A program made the translations under genes and the position numbers. 5,896 bases of DNA from Clostridiales bacterium (GTDB taxonomy: Bacteria; Bacillota; Clostridia; Lachnospirales; Lachnospiraceae), in NCBI GenBank assembly GCA_021203115.1, contig JAJQBV010000065.1:1-5896 (forward strand). Reading direction: 5' to 3'. The notes beneath the pieces were generated by a model. The model searched no databases, was not told the DNA's origin, and saw only the letters and a list, made by a program, of their open reading frames with translations. Below, one piece after another: positions 1-5,896 of the stretch (position 1 is its first letter; every line of letters begins with the position of its first letter).

Positions 1-226
1 CACCTATATCAATCCGGATATGGCTCCGCTGTTGGTGCAGCATGGCTGCATTGACCGCCTGGTTCCCTATCAGCAGTCGGTATTGCTGGTGGATGAGGTG
101 AAAAAGGCAGTCGGAGAGGAGAGAGTAGAATTTACGACCCTTCCCACGGCCGATCATGAGGATGCCCAGTACGGAACAGAGGAGAACCTGACAATTATAT
201 GGAACTTTCTGAAGAAGTATCTGTAA
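1..226 (+). CDS. Alpha/beta-hydrolase (esterase/acyl-hydrolase type), C-terminal fragment
   Basis: This is the 3' end of a gene that begins before the window. The first full codon is at base 2, and 74 residues are visible before the TAA at 224-226. The fragment matches the last part of BD-FAE/prolyl-oligopeptidase-like alpha/beta-hydrolases. It has a buried strand ending in QHG (residues 13-15), the acid-bearing loop CIDRLVP with the probable catalytic Asp at fragment residue 18, the family-typical QQS helix start, and ADHED with the probable catalytic His at residue 52. It closes with a TEEN...FL helix. The nucleophile Ser and oxyanion loop lie upstream and cannot be checked. Known family members remove acetyl, feruloyl or other acyl groups from carbohydrates, or hydrolyse small esters or peptides. 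The exact substrate is unknown. A terminator follows directly, so this gene probably ends a transcription unit or is expressed at a different level from the genes after it. Confidence 0.85.
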   Translation, partial: TYINPDMAPLLVQHGCIDRLVPYQQSVLLVDEVKKAVGEERVEFTTLPTADHEDAQYGTEENLTIIWNFLKKYL

Positions 227-230
227 GATG

Positions 231-267
231 AGGAGCGCCGTACCCAATGCGGGCGCGGCGCCTTTTT
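231..267 (+). terminator. Rho-independent terminator between the hydrolase and GH3 genes
   Basis: GCGCCG at 235-240 pairs perfectly with CGGCGC at 256-261. Inside it, CCC at 243-245 pairs with GGG at 251-253 across a short two-by-two internal loop, leaving a five-base apical loop. A run of five T follows at 263-267. The stem starts eight bases after the upstream stop codon, which is the usual place for an intrinsic terminator on the + strand. The T-run ends only about seven bases before the next gene's ribosome binding site, so no promoter fits between them. It may therefore be partial, acting to reduce rather than stop read-through into the GH3 gene. Confidence 0.8.
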
Positions 268-274
268 AAAATAT

Positions 275-278
275 GGAG
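275..278 (+). promoter_or_regulatory. Ribosome binding site that sets the GH3 start
   Basis: GGAG ends six bases before the ATG at 285. The earlier in-frame ATG at 273 overlaps this region and has only the terminator T-run and A-rich bases upstream, so 285 is the better start. The site lies directly downstream of the terminator hairpin. Confidence 0.65.
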
Positions 279-284
279 AACACA

Positions 285-1922
285 ATGAATTTAACAGAGA
301 AACCATTTTATCTGACAGAGGAACAGGTGTGCTGGGTGAAGGAGACTCTGGCCTCCCTTGACACAAAACAGAAAGCCGGGCAGCTGTTTTGTGTGATGGG
401 GCAGGATTACAGCGCACAGGAGCTGAAATCTCTGGTACAGGATTACTGCATCGGCGGCATCCTCTTCCACCCTGCTCCGGCGAAGGATATCCGCGCATGG
501 TATGAGCCGCTGGATGCGGCAGCGGAGGTTCCGCTCTTAAAGGCCGCGAATCTGGAGGAGGGCGGCTCCGGCGGCCTGTCGGACGGTACATTTTTCGGAT
601 GGCCGATGACTGTTGCGGCGACGGACAGCAGAGATATGATGGAAAAGTTTGCGAAGGTCTGTGCGAGGGAGGGACGATCGGTCGGCATTAACTGGACATT
701 TTCTCCGGTCTGCGATCTGGATCTGAATTTTCGCAATCCGATCACGAATGTGCGGACCTGCGGGTCAGACCTGCAGCGGGTGAAAGAGTTTTGCTCCTGC
801 TATGTGACGACGCTTCAGACGGAGGGAGTGGCTGCCTGTGCAAAGCATTTCCCGGGGGATGGCGTGGATTTCCGGGATCAGCATCTGCATCCGACCTACA
901 ACAGTCTGTCTGCAAAAGAATGGTATGAAAGCTACGGGGCGGTTTACCGGCAGCTGATTGAGGACGGGCTCATGAGCATTATGGTCGGTCATATCGTACA
1001 GCCGAATGTCGCCATGGAGATTAACCCTGCGCTTACATTTGAGGAATGTCTGCCGGGCTCTTTGTGCCGGGAGCTTCTGACCGGTGTGCTCCGGGAACGG
1101 TTTCATTTTAACGGGCTGATTACCACGGATGCAACGATTATGAGCGGGTTTACACAGGCGCTGCCGCGTCGGCAGGCCATTCCGCAGGCGATTGCGGCAG
1201 GCTGTGATATGCTTGTATTCAACACGGATTTTTACGAAGACTATCAATATATACTGGAAGCTCTCGCAAACGGCGATCTGACGATGAAGCGGTTGGACGA
1301 GGCTGTGACCAGAATTCTGGCATTAAAGGCAAAGGTGGCGGGGAATCGGCCGGAGCCTGCGGCGGATGTTCCATCTGCACAGTGGCAGGCAGAGTGTGCC
1401 GATCAGTGTGTCACACTGGTCAAAAACGTGCAGGATGTTCTGCCGATCACACCGCAGCGTTTCCCGCGGATCCGTCTTATGACATTCGGGAATGACAGTA
1501 CGGTGGACGGCAGTATGACTGATATCGCGGAGGAGCTGCTTCGGGCAGAAGGCTTTGAGACGGAGCGGTTTGACATTACGAAGGAAGAGATGCACGGCAC
1601 AAAAAGTCTACCGGGAGACCAGCTGACGTTGTATCTGGCAAACTGTGAGCATGCCTCAAACCAGACGGCGATCCGGCTGTTCTGGGCAAAAAAACATGCA
1701 TTGGATGTGCCGCGGCATGTGGAGGAAGAGCCGAGCATATTTGTTTCTTTTTCCAACCCGTATCACCTGCAGGATGTACCGCGTGTGAAGACCTATATCA
1801 ATGCATACAGCTGCCATCGGCCGATGATCGAGGCGGTGATTGCAAAGCTCACGGGGAAGAGTGAATTCCACGGGGTTTCTCCGGTGGATGCCTTCTGCGG
1901 ACTGCCGGATGCCCGGCTGTGA
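285..1922 (+). CDS. Glycoside hydrolase family 3, beta-N-acetylhexosaminidase/NagZ-like
   Basis: This is a 545-residue protein starting MNLTEKPFYL. No signal peptide is seen, so it is probably cytoplasmic. Residues about 20-355 form the GH3 TIM-barrel domain and about 370-545 the shorter C-terminal alpha/beta domain. There is no added FnIII domain. Visible marks are GGILFHP (57-63), RTCGSD (157-162), KHFPGDG (187-193), an Asp-Gln-His at 198-200, and the nucleophile motif TTDATIMSGF with the probable nucleophile Asp282. In the NagZ-type branch the general acid/base is the His of an Asp-x-His dyad in the loop after KHFPG. The DQH here fits that and favours beta-N-acetylhexosaminidase or a related activity over plain beta-glucosidase. 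The usual second His of PGHG is Asp here. The C-terminal NPYHLQDVP...YINAYS segment is typical of the family. A 62-base purine-rich gap without a clear promoter or terminator separates it from the next gene, so it may lead an operon with the downstream genes. Exact sugar specificity cannot be read from the sequence. Confidence 0.93.
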   Translation: MNLTEKPFYLTEEQVCWVKETLASLDTKQKAGQLFCVMGQDYSAQELKSLVQDYCIGGILFHPAPAKDIRAWYEPLDAAAEVPLLKAANLEEGGSGGLSDGTFFGWPMTVAATDSRDMMEKFAKVCAREGRSVGINWTFSPVCDLDLNFRNPITNVRTCGSDLQRVKEFCSCYVTTLQTEGVAACAKHFPGDGVDFRDQHLHPTYNSLSAKEWYESYGAVYRQLIEDGLMSIMVGHIVQPNVAMEINPALTFEECLPGSLCRELLTGVLRERFHFNGLITTDATIMSGFTQALPRRQAIPQAIAAGCDMLVFNTDFYEDYQYILEALANGDLTMKRLDEAVTRILALKAKVAGNRPEPAADVPSAQWQAECADQCVTLVKNVQDVLPITPQRFPRIRLMTFGNDSTVDGSMTDIAEELLRAEGFETERFDITKEEMHGTKSLPGDQLTLYLANCEHASNQTAIRLFWAKKHALDVPRHVEEEPSIFVSFSNPYHLQDVPRVKTYINAYSCHRPMIEAVIAKLTGKSEFHGVSPVDAFCGLPDARL

Positions 1923-1973
1923 GAGAAAAAGTGAGTAAAAAATAAGAAGAAATGTTGTTGCGGGACAGAACAA

Positions 1974-1980
1974 AGAGGAG
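1974..1980 (+). promoter_or_regulatory. Ribosome binding site that sets the beta-phosphoglucomutase start
   Basis: AGAGGAG lies four bases before the ATG at 1985. The open frame extends up to an ATG at 1952, but that codon has only a weak A-rich upstream. The family's usual N-terminus (M-x-x-KAVIFDLDG) begins at 1985. Confidence 0.75.
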
Positions 1981-1984
1981 TACG

Positions 1985-2629
1985 ATGAAATACAAAGCAG
2001 TAATTTTTGATCTGGATGGCGTGATCTGTTATACAGATCGGTATCACTATCTGGCGTGGAAACAGATTGCGGATCGGGAAGGAATTTACTTTGACGAGAG
2101 CATTAATGACCGCCTTCGCGGCGTGAGCCGGATGCAGAGTCTGGGAATCATTCTGGAGAAGGCGGATCGAACCTATTCGGAAGAGGAAAAACGCAGACTT
2201 GCGGAAGAAAAGAATCAGGCATATCGCGAGTTCCTTGTACAGATGACGCCCGGGGATCTGCCGGAGGAAGTAAAAAAGGTATTACAGACTCTGAAGAAGG
2301 CAAAGATACAGATGGCGATCGGATCCTCCAGCAGGAACACGAAACTGATTTTAAAGCAGATCGGGTTGGAGAATTTTTTTGACGCTGTCAGTGACGGGAC
2401 CAACATCACACATTCCAAACCGGATCCGGAGGTATTTGTAAAAGCTGCGGCGATGCTGAACCTGCCGCCGAAAGACTGCGTTGTGGTGGAGGATGCCGGG
2501 ACAGGAGTCGAGGCGGCTTACCTCGGCGGGTTTGCCTCTGTTGGGATCGGCGAGGCTGCGCGCGCACCGAAGGTGACTTATCCGCTTCGTTCCATTGGCG
2601 GTCTGCCTGCAATTTTGTTTCAGGAATAA
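1985..2629 (+). CDS. pgmB: Beta-phosphoglucomutase (HAD superfamily)
   Basis: This 214-residue cytoplasmic enzyme interconverts beta-D-glucose 1-phosphate and glucose 6-phosphate through a phospho-aspartate. The length is close to that of the Lactococcus lactis enzyme. HAD motif I is FDLDGVI with nucleophile Asp9 and acid/base Asp11. It is followed by Thr17 and YHYLAWK, the substrate-binding segment that separates this family from other HAD phosphatases. The helical cap (about residues 16-90) holds RGVSR with the phosphate-binding Arg49. Motif II is the GSSS at 113-116, motif III is Lys145 in SKPDPEVF, and motif IV is Glu169-Asp170 in VVVEDAGTG, which holds magnesium. All key residues are present. 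The gene stops 20 bases before the tannase-like gene and lies upstream of a GH65 phosphorylase, the standard metabolic partner that supplies beta-glucose 1-phosphate. A general sugar-phosphate phosphatase is the alternative, but the cap motif and the GH65 neighbour make it unlikely. Confidence 0.93.
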   Translation: MKYKAVIFDLDGVICYTDRYHYLAWKQIADREGIYFDESINDRLRGVSRMQSLGIILEKADRTYSEEEKRRLAEEKNQAYREFLVQMTPGDLPEEVKKVLQTLKKAKIQMAIGSSSRNTKLILKQIGLENFFDAVSDGTNITHSKPDPEVFVKAAAMLNLPPKDCVVVEDAGTGVEAAYLGGFASVGIGEAARAPKVTYPLRSIGGLPAILFQE

Positions 2630-2634
2630 AAATG

Positions 2635-2640
2635 AGGAGG
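2635..2640 (+). promoter_or_regulatory. Consensus ribosome binding site that sets the tannase-like start
   Basis: A full AGGAGG ends nine bases before the ATG at 2650. The in-frame ATG at 2632 lies upstream of this site, just after the previous stop codon, with no Shine-Dalgarno of its own. The true start is therefore 2650. Confidence 0.85.
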
Positions 2641-2649
2641 TTAAACGAA

Positions 2650-4383
2650 ATGCCAAATTGCATTCCGATTATTAATCAGACATTGGAATTGTCGGAGGTA
2701 AAGGATCAGTGGTTTCTGGATCAGACATGGAATTGCTGGTGCCTGGAGGATGTACTGTATACGATGAAGGCGACAACGCCGAAATTTCAGCGCCTCAGTA
2801 TTTTTGTACCGGCACCCTATATGAAGGAGGGCGGTGTGATCAATCCTGAGGGCAGCGTGAACGGATATACGGCAAAGACTGCGCCCGTCATCATGAATAA
2901 TAATTCGGCGGGATACATGCAGATGCCCCATATGTGGCTGGGTGGTCCGCGCTGCTTTGGCGGGAATTATCTGGAGCGGGGTTTTGTCTATGTGACCTGC
3001 GGAAACCGCGGCCATGAGTCCAAAGATGAAAACGGGAAGCGCTGCGGGAAAATACCGGCCAATCTGGTCGATTTAAAGACCGTGATCCGTTTCCTGCGCC
3101 ACAACGCGGAGTTCCTGCCGGGCGATATGGAAAAGATCGTATCGATCGGATGGAGCGCGGGCGGCGCCATGTCCACCTTGCTCGGCGTGACCGGAAATAA
3201 TAAGAAATATGATCCGTATCTGGAAGAAGCAGGCGCTTTTATGGATGAGCGGGACGATGTCTATGCGGCGCAGATTTACTGCCCGATCATAGATCTGGAG
3301 CACGCCGACCTCGCTTATGAGTGGATGTTTTCTGCGGACAAGGAAAATGAGGCTTCCCCGGCGGGACCGGCCGGAGTCATGACCTCTTTCCAGGAAGCTT
3401 TGTCCGAAAAACTGAAGGAGATGTATATAGAGTATTTTAACGGGATGCAGCTTCGGGATCCCGACACCGACATGGCGCTCACTCTGAATGCCGACGGACG
3501 AAGCGGGAGCGCGTATGATTATCTGATGGAAAAAATTTCCTCCTCAGCTACCAAATACCTGACAAAGCTGGCTGCGGGAGAACTGGAGGAGAGATACAGC
3601 CCGGAGGATTACCTGAAGGGCAATTACAGCTATGAGGCGCCCGCGCCCATGGGCGGCGAGGATGAGGATTCCTCAGATCTGATGCAGGGACATGCCGGCC
3701 CGGGAGTGGCGCTGAATAAGCCGCCGGTGGGAGATCCGGAGAATACACCGGCAGAGCCGCCGACACTGGGCGATATGGTTTCCCACCCGCCGAAGGGCAT
3801 TCCGGCGCCTCCGCCATTTGTCCCGCCGACGGTCAGAATGCAGGGGAAGGATAAATCCGCGTGGCTGATATGGGATGGAAAACAGGCCGTTGTATCGGAT
3901 CTGGATACCTATGTATTGAATCATCGTCGGAGAATGAAGCCCTGCACCTCCTTTGACACATTGAAGTGTGACAGCGGGGAAAACAAGGTGTTCGGCAAAT
4001 CAGAACAGGCGGTGGTGCATTTTGACAATTCCGCGGCGGCAGCGATCGCATCCCTGAAGGATCAGTTCCCGGAGGAGTATGCGAAATACTATATGCCGTT
4101 TGCGATTGAGGCAGAAGATCCCGGGCTTGATGTGCAGAGAGATTTAAACAACCCGTTGCACTATATCGGTACGGAGGAAGTGTCAGACAGCGCGAAATAT
4201 TTCCGTATTCGTGTGGGAGCATCGGATGCGGATACCTCCTTTACAATGAGTATGGCGCTGGCGCTGAAGCTGGCAAATGCCGGAAAGCCGGTGGATTATG
4301 CGTTGGTGTGGGACAAGCCGCACTGTGAAGCGGATTATCCGGGAGAGTTCTGCGACTGGATTGAGTCAATCTGCGCGAGGTAA
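2650..4383 (+). CDS. Subtype-B tannase-like alpha/beta-hydrolase (acyl esterase)
   Basis: This is a 577-residue protein starting MPNCIPIINQ with no signal peptide, so it is probably cytoplasmic. The fold reads as an alpha/beta-hydrolase with a large lid inserted between the nucleophile region and the acid. The nucleophile elbow is GWSAGG with Ser169. The catalytic Asp is most likely Asp526 in GASDADTS, and the His is His558 in VWDKPHCEADY. Their order and surroundings (RIRVG-x-x-D-x-D-T-S, then ALALKLANAGKPVDYAL) match the bacterial subtype-B tannase family typified by Lactobacillus plantarum tannase, by recall. Residues Lys430, Glu444 (in ENKVFG) and Asp528 fall where that enzyme contacts the hydroxyls of gallate. 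The family hydrolyses galloyl and related phenolic esters. Whether this protein acts on gallate or another acyl group is not shown. Residues 325-394 form a proline-rich, partly acidic insertion in the lid. The gene sits between pgmB and the GH65 gene with gaps of 20 and 5 bases, so the three are very likely co-transcribed. Confidence 0.82.
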   Translation: MPNCIPIINQTLELSEVKDQWFLDQTWNCWCLEDVLYTMKATTPKFQRLSIFVPAPYMKEGGVINPEGSVNGYTAKTAPVIMNNNSAGYMQMPHMWLGGPRCFGGNYLERGFVYVTCGNRGHESKDENGKRCGKIPANLVDLKTVIRFLRHNAEFLPGDMEKIVSIGWSAGGAMSTLLGVTGNNKKYDPYLEEAGAFMDERDDVYAAQIYCPIIDLEHADLAYEWMFSADKENEASPAGPAGVMTSFQEALSEKLKEMYIEYFNGMQLRDPDTDMALTLNADGRSGSAYDYLMEKISSSATKYLTKLAAGELEERYSPEDYLKGNYSYEAPAPMGGEDEDSSDLMQGHAGPGVALNKPPVGDPENTPAEPPTLGDMVSHPPKGIPAPPPFVPPTVRMQGKDKSAWLIWDGKQAVVSDLDTYVLNHRRRMKPCTSFDTLKCDSGENKVFGKSEQAVVHFDNSAAAAIASLKDQFPEEYAKYYMPFAIEAEDPGLDVQRDLNNPLHYIGTEEVSDSAKYFRIRVGASDADTSFTMSMALALKLANAGKPVDYALVWDKPHCEADYPGEFCDWIESICAR

Positions 4384-4386
4384 GGA
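4377..4386 (+). promoter_or_regulatory. Ribosome binding region for the GH65 gene, overlapping the upstream stop
   Basis: GAGG at 4377-4380 is made by the last codons of the tannase-like gene, and AAGGA at 4382-4386 spans its stop codon. GAGG is eight bases before the ATG at 4389, while AAGGA is eight bases before a second in-frame ATG at 4395. Either could be the start. The overlap suggests translational coupling of the two genes. Confidence 0.5.
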
Positions 4387-4388
4387 TC

Positions 4389-5896
4389 ATGGGGATGGAT
4401 TACAGTAAAATCAACCGGTGGATTCTGGGAGAAGACCGCTTTGATCCGCTTCATCCGGGAAAATGCGAGGCGGTGATGTCTCTGGGAAATGGTTATCTCG
4501 GCCTGCGCAGTGCTGCGGAGGAGCGGTATCTGAATGAGACCAGAGGACTGTTTGTGAACGGTACTTTTAATAAGTTTGATCCGGATGCGGTGACGGAGCT
4601 TCCGAATGTCCCGGACATGACGGCGATCGAGCTGTGGCTTGATGGGGAGCGGTTTCATCTGAAACAGGGAACGGTGGAGGAGTATGCCCGTGTGCTGAAT
4701 ATTCACACCGCTCAATTGTCACGTAAAGTAGTGTGGGCTTCTCCGAAGGGAAACCTGTTCCGTCTTACCTTCTGCCGTGTCGTTTCGCTCAGCCGGCTGC
4801 ATGAGTTTGCGCTCCGGGTGGAGATCACTCCGCTTTCCGGCGATGTGCAGGTGAGAGTGAGATCCGGCATTGACGGCCGGGTGACAAACACCGGCGCACA
4901 GCATTTTACGGACAGGGAAAAGCGCTTTTATGACGGACAGTACATCCAGTATGTGCCGAAGACCACAGAGTCACAGATCACATTTGTCGAAAATGCGGGA
5001 CACCGTTTTGCCGTGAATGGGGCGGCGGTCGATGTTTCTATGGAAGTCAACATGGATCTGCGCACTGTCTACGGAGAATACCGGCTGCAGATCGGCCGGG
5101 AGGAGACGCTCTCTATTGAAAAATACTGTAATGTCTATACGACGCGCGATCTGGATATGCAGGGAAAGACTGTGGCTCAGATTCAGAAACTGTCTCTGGA
5201 TGCGCTGAAGGATCAGGCCCGGAGAGGGTACGATGCCGCGGCGGAAGAGACGGCAAATGACTGGAGAAAACAGGTCTGGGATCAGATGCCGGTCATCATC
5301 GAGGGGAATGATTACGATCAGTTTGCCGTGCGTTTTGCCCAGTATCATATGAGACTTATGGTTCCGGCACATGACAACCGGATGAATATCGGCGCCAAGG
5401 GGCTGTCGGGAGAGGGCTATCGGGGACATTGTTTCTGGGATACGGAGATTTTTCTTCTTCCCTACTACATTTTCACACAGCCGGAGATTGCCCGAAAGCT
5501 GGTGGAATACCGATATCTGTCTTTGCCGGGCGCACACAAAAAGGCCGAACACAACGGGTATGAGGGAGCCATGTTCCCGTGGGAATCAGCCTGGTTGGAT
5601 GACGGCGAGGTAACTCCGGAATATCAGGGGGTGGACATCGTCACCGGATTGCCGATCAAGGTTTGGTCGGGCTTTATCGAGCAGCATATCACGGCGGATG
5701 TGGCCTTCGGTGTGTGGCAGTATTACACGATTACCGGTGATCAGGATTATATGGACCGGTACGGCTATGAGCTGATTTTCGATACGGCGCGGTTTTGGGT
5801 ATCCCGGTTGGAGAATGTCTGTCGGCAGATCCATGAAAGCGTGAATCCGCTAACCGGAGTCACAGAGTTTTCGGAAACTGTGACAGAGGACGGTCT
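4389..5896 (+). CDS. Glycoside phosphorylase family 65 (kojibiose/nigerose phosphorylase type), N-terminal part
   Basis: The frame is open from ATG 4389 to the window edge, giving 502 whole codons without a stop. The gene continues past the window. GH65 enzymes split alpha-glucosides with inorganic phosphate, inverting the anomer to give beta-glucose 1-phosphate in the cytoplasm. Residues 1 to about 270 form the N-terminal beta-sandwich, opening with ILGEDRFDP and MSLGNGYLGLR. A helical linker with a W-x4-W pair (292, 297) and VIIEG (302-306) leads into the (alpha/alpha)6 barrel. Barrel marks are NIGAKGLSGEGYRGH (333-347), FWDTEIF (349-355), a TQPEIAR segment, GAMFPWESA (393-401) and IEQHITAD (430-437). 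These match the kojibiose/nigerose/trehalose phosphorylase family rather than an unrelated alpha/alpha barrel. The GPDE motif carrying the catalytic acid should come soon after the cut, so activity and specificity cannot be judged here. The upstream pgmB gene would consume its product. An alternative start is the ATG at 4395. Confidence 0.94.
   Translation, partial: MGMDYSKINRWILGEDRFDPLHPGKCEAVMSLGNGYLGLRSAAEERYLNETRGLFVNGTFNKFDPDAVTELPNVPDMTAIELWLDGERFHLKQGTVEEYARVLNIHTAQLSRKVVWASPKGNLFRLTFCRVVSLSRLHEFALRVEITPLSGDVQVRVRSGIDGRVTNTGAQHFTDREKRFYDGQYIQYVPKTTESQITFVENAGHRFAVNGAAVDVSMEVNMDLRTVYGEYRLQIGREETLSIEKYCNVYTTRDLDMQGKTVAQIQKLSLDALKDQARRGYDAAAEETANDWRKQVWDQMPVIIEGNDYDQFAVRFAQYHMRLMVPAHDNRMNIGAKGLSGEGYRGHCFWDTEIFLLPYYIFTQPEIARKLVEYRYLSLPGAHKKAEHNGYEGAMFPWESAWLDDGEVTPEYQGVDIVTGLPIKVWSGFIEQHITADVAFGVWQYYTITGDQDYMDRYGYELIFDTARFWVSRLENVCRQIHESVNPLTGVTEFSETVTEDG

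Noticed and set aside
154..591. Antisense open frame of 145 codons, rich in Pro, Ser and Arg
   Set aside because: It lies opposite the end of the hydrolase gene, the terminator and the start of GH3. Its composition is that of a reverse-strand shadow, with no ribosome binding site or recognisable family.
1401..1421. Near-perfect 21-base inverted repeat centred on T1411 (CAGTGTG/CACACTG core)
   Set aside because: It lies inside the GH3 coding region, where it encodes part of the conserved TLVKN segment. A seven-base arm with a short spacer is expected by chance in a window of this size, and it is not placed to be an operator or terminator.
1688..1694. A7 run in GH3 and a similar T7 run at 2373-2379 in pgmB as possible slippage or frameshift sites
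   Set aside because: Both genes are intact through the runs, and family motifs continue in the same frame. There is no alternative-frame product or stimulatory structure.
1923..1984. Possible promoter in the gap between GH3 and beta-phosphoglucomutase
   Set aside because: The gap is A/G-rich with a TTG-containing stretch, but no paired -35 and -10 boxes at proper spacing are seen, and no hairpin either. An internal promoter cannot be supported.
5017..5208. Short + strand open frame in another frame of the GH65 gene
   Set aside because: It is fully inside the GH65 reading frame. Its Arg/Trp-rich product has no ribosome binding site or family resemblance.
4971..5552. Antisense open frame of 193 codons inside the GH65 gene
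   Set aside because: The + strand here encodes conserved GH65 motifs without a break. The antisense product shows no family features and is explained by codon bias.
5834..5847. Catabolite-response-element-like string beginning TGAAAGCG
   Set aside because: Only the left half fits the consensus, the right half has several mismatches, and it lies deep within the GH65 coding region.

Overview
The window looks like part of a carbohydrate-use locus from an anaerobic gut-type Clostridia, most likely a Lachnospiraceae relative. That placement is an inference. It rests on strong AGGAGG-type ribosome binding sites, tightly packed co-directional genes, a base composition around or slightly above half GC by eye, and proteins that read like Lachnospiraceae versions of their families. 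No rRNA, tRNA, CRISPR, mobile element or repeat array is visible. All genes lie on the + strand, and almost the whole window is coding.

Layout: (1) Bases 1-226 are the last 74 codons of an alpha/beta-hydrolase (esterase/acyl-hydrolase type). (2) A GC-rich hairpin with a T-run at 231-267 forms a rho-independent terminator. It sits directly against the ribosome binding site of the next gene. (3) 285-1922 is a family 3 glycoside hydrolase with the Asp-x-His loop of the beta-N-acetylhexosaminidase (NagZ-like) branch. (4) After a 62-base gap, 1985-2629 is a beta-phosphoglucomutase. (5) Twenty bases later, 2650-4383 is a 577-residue subtype-B-tannase-like esterase with an unusual proline-rich insertion. 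(6) Five bases later, 4389 to the window end is the first 502 residues of a family 65 glycoside phosphorylase (kojibiose/nigerose phosphorylase type), cut before its catalytic acid.

How they fit: GH65 enzymes split alpha-glucosides with phosphate to give beta-glucose 1-phosphate, and beta-phosphoglucomutase turns that into glucose 6-phosphate. These two genes form a known metabolic pair. Here a tannase-like acyl esterase sits between them, with a GH3 hydrolase and a second esterase upstream. None of the complete proteins, nor the GH65 N-terminus, shows a signal peptide, so the pathway appears cytoplasmic. It would suit an imported small glycoside that is both acylated and glucosylated, such as a plant phenolic ester-glycoside. 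The substrate itself is inferred, not shown. No transporter or regulator lies inside the window.
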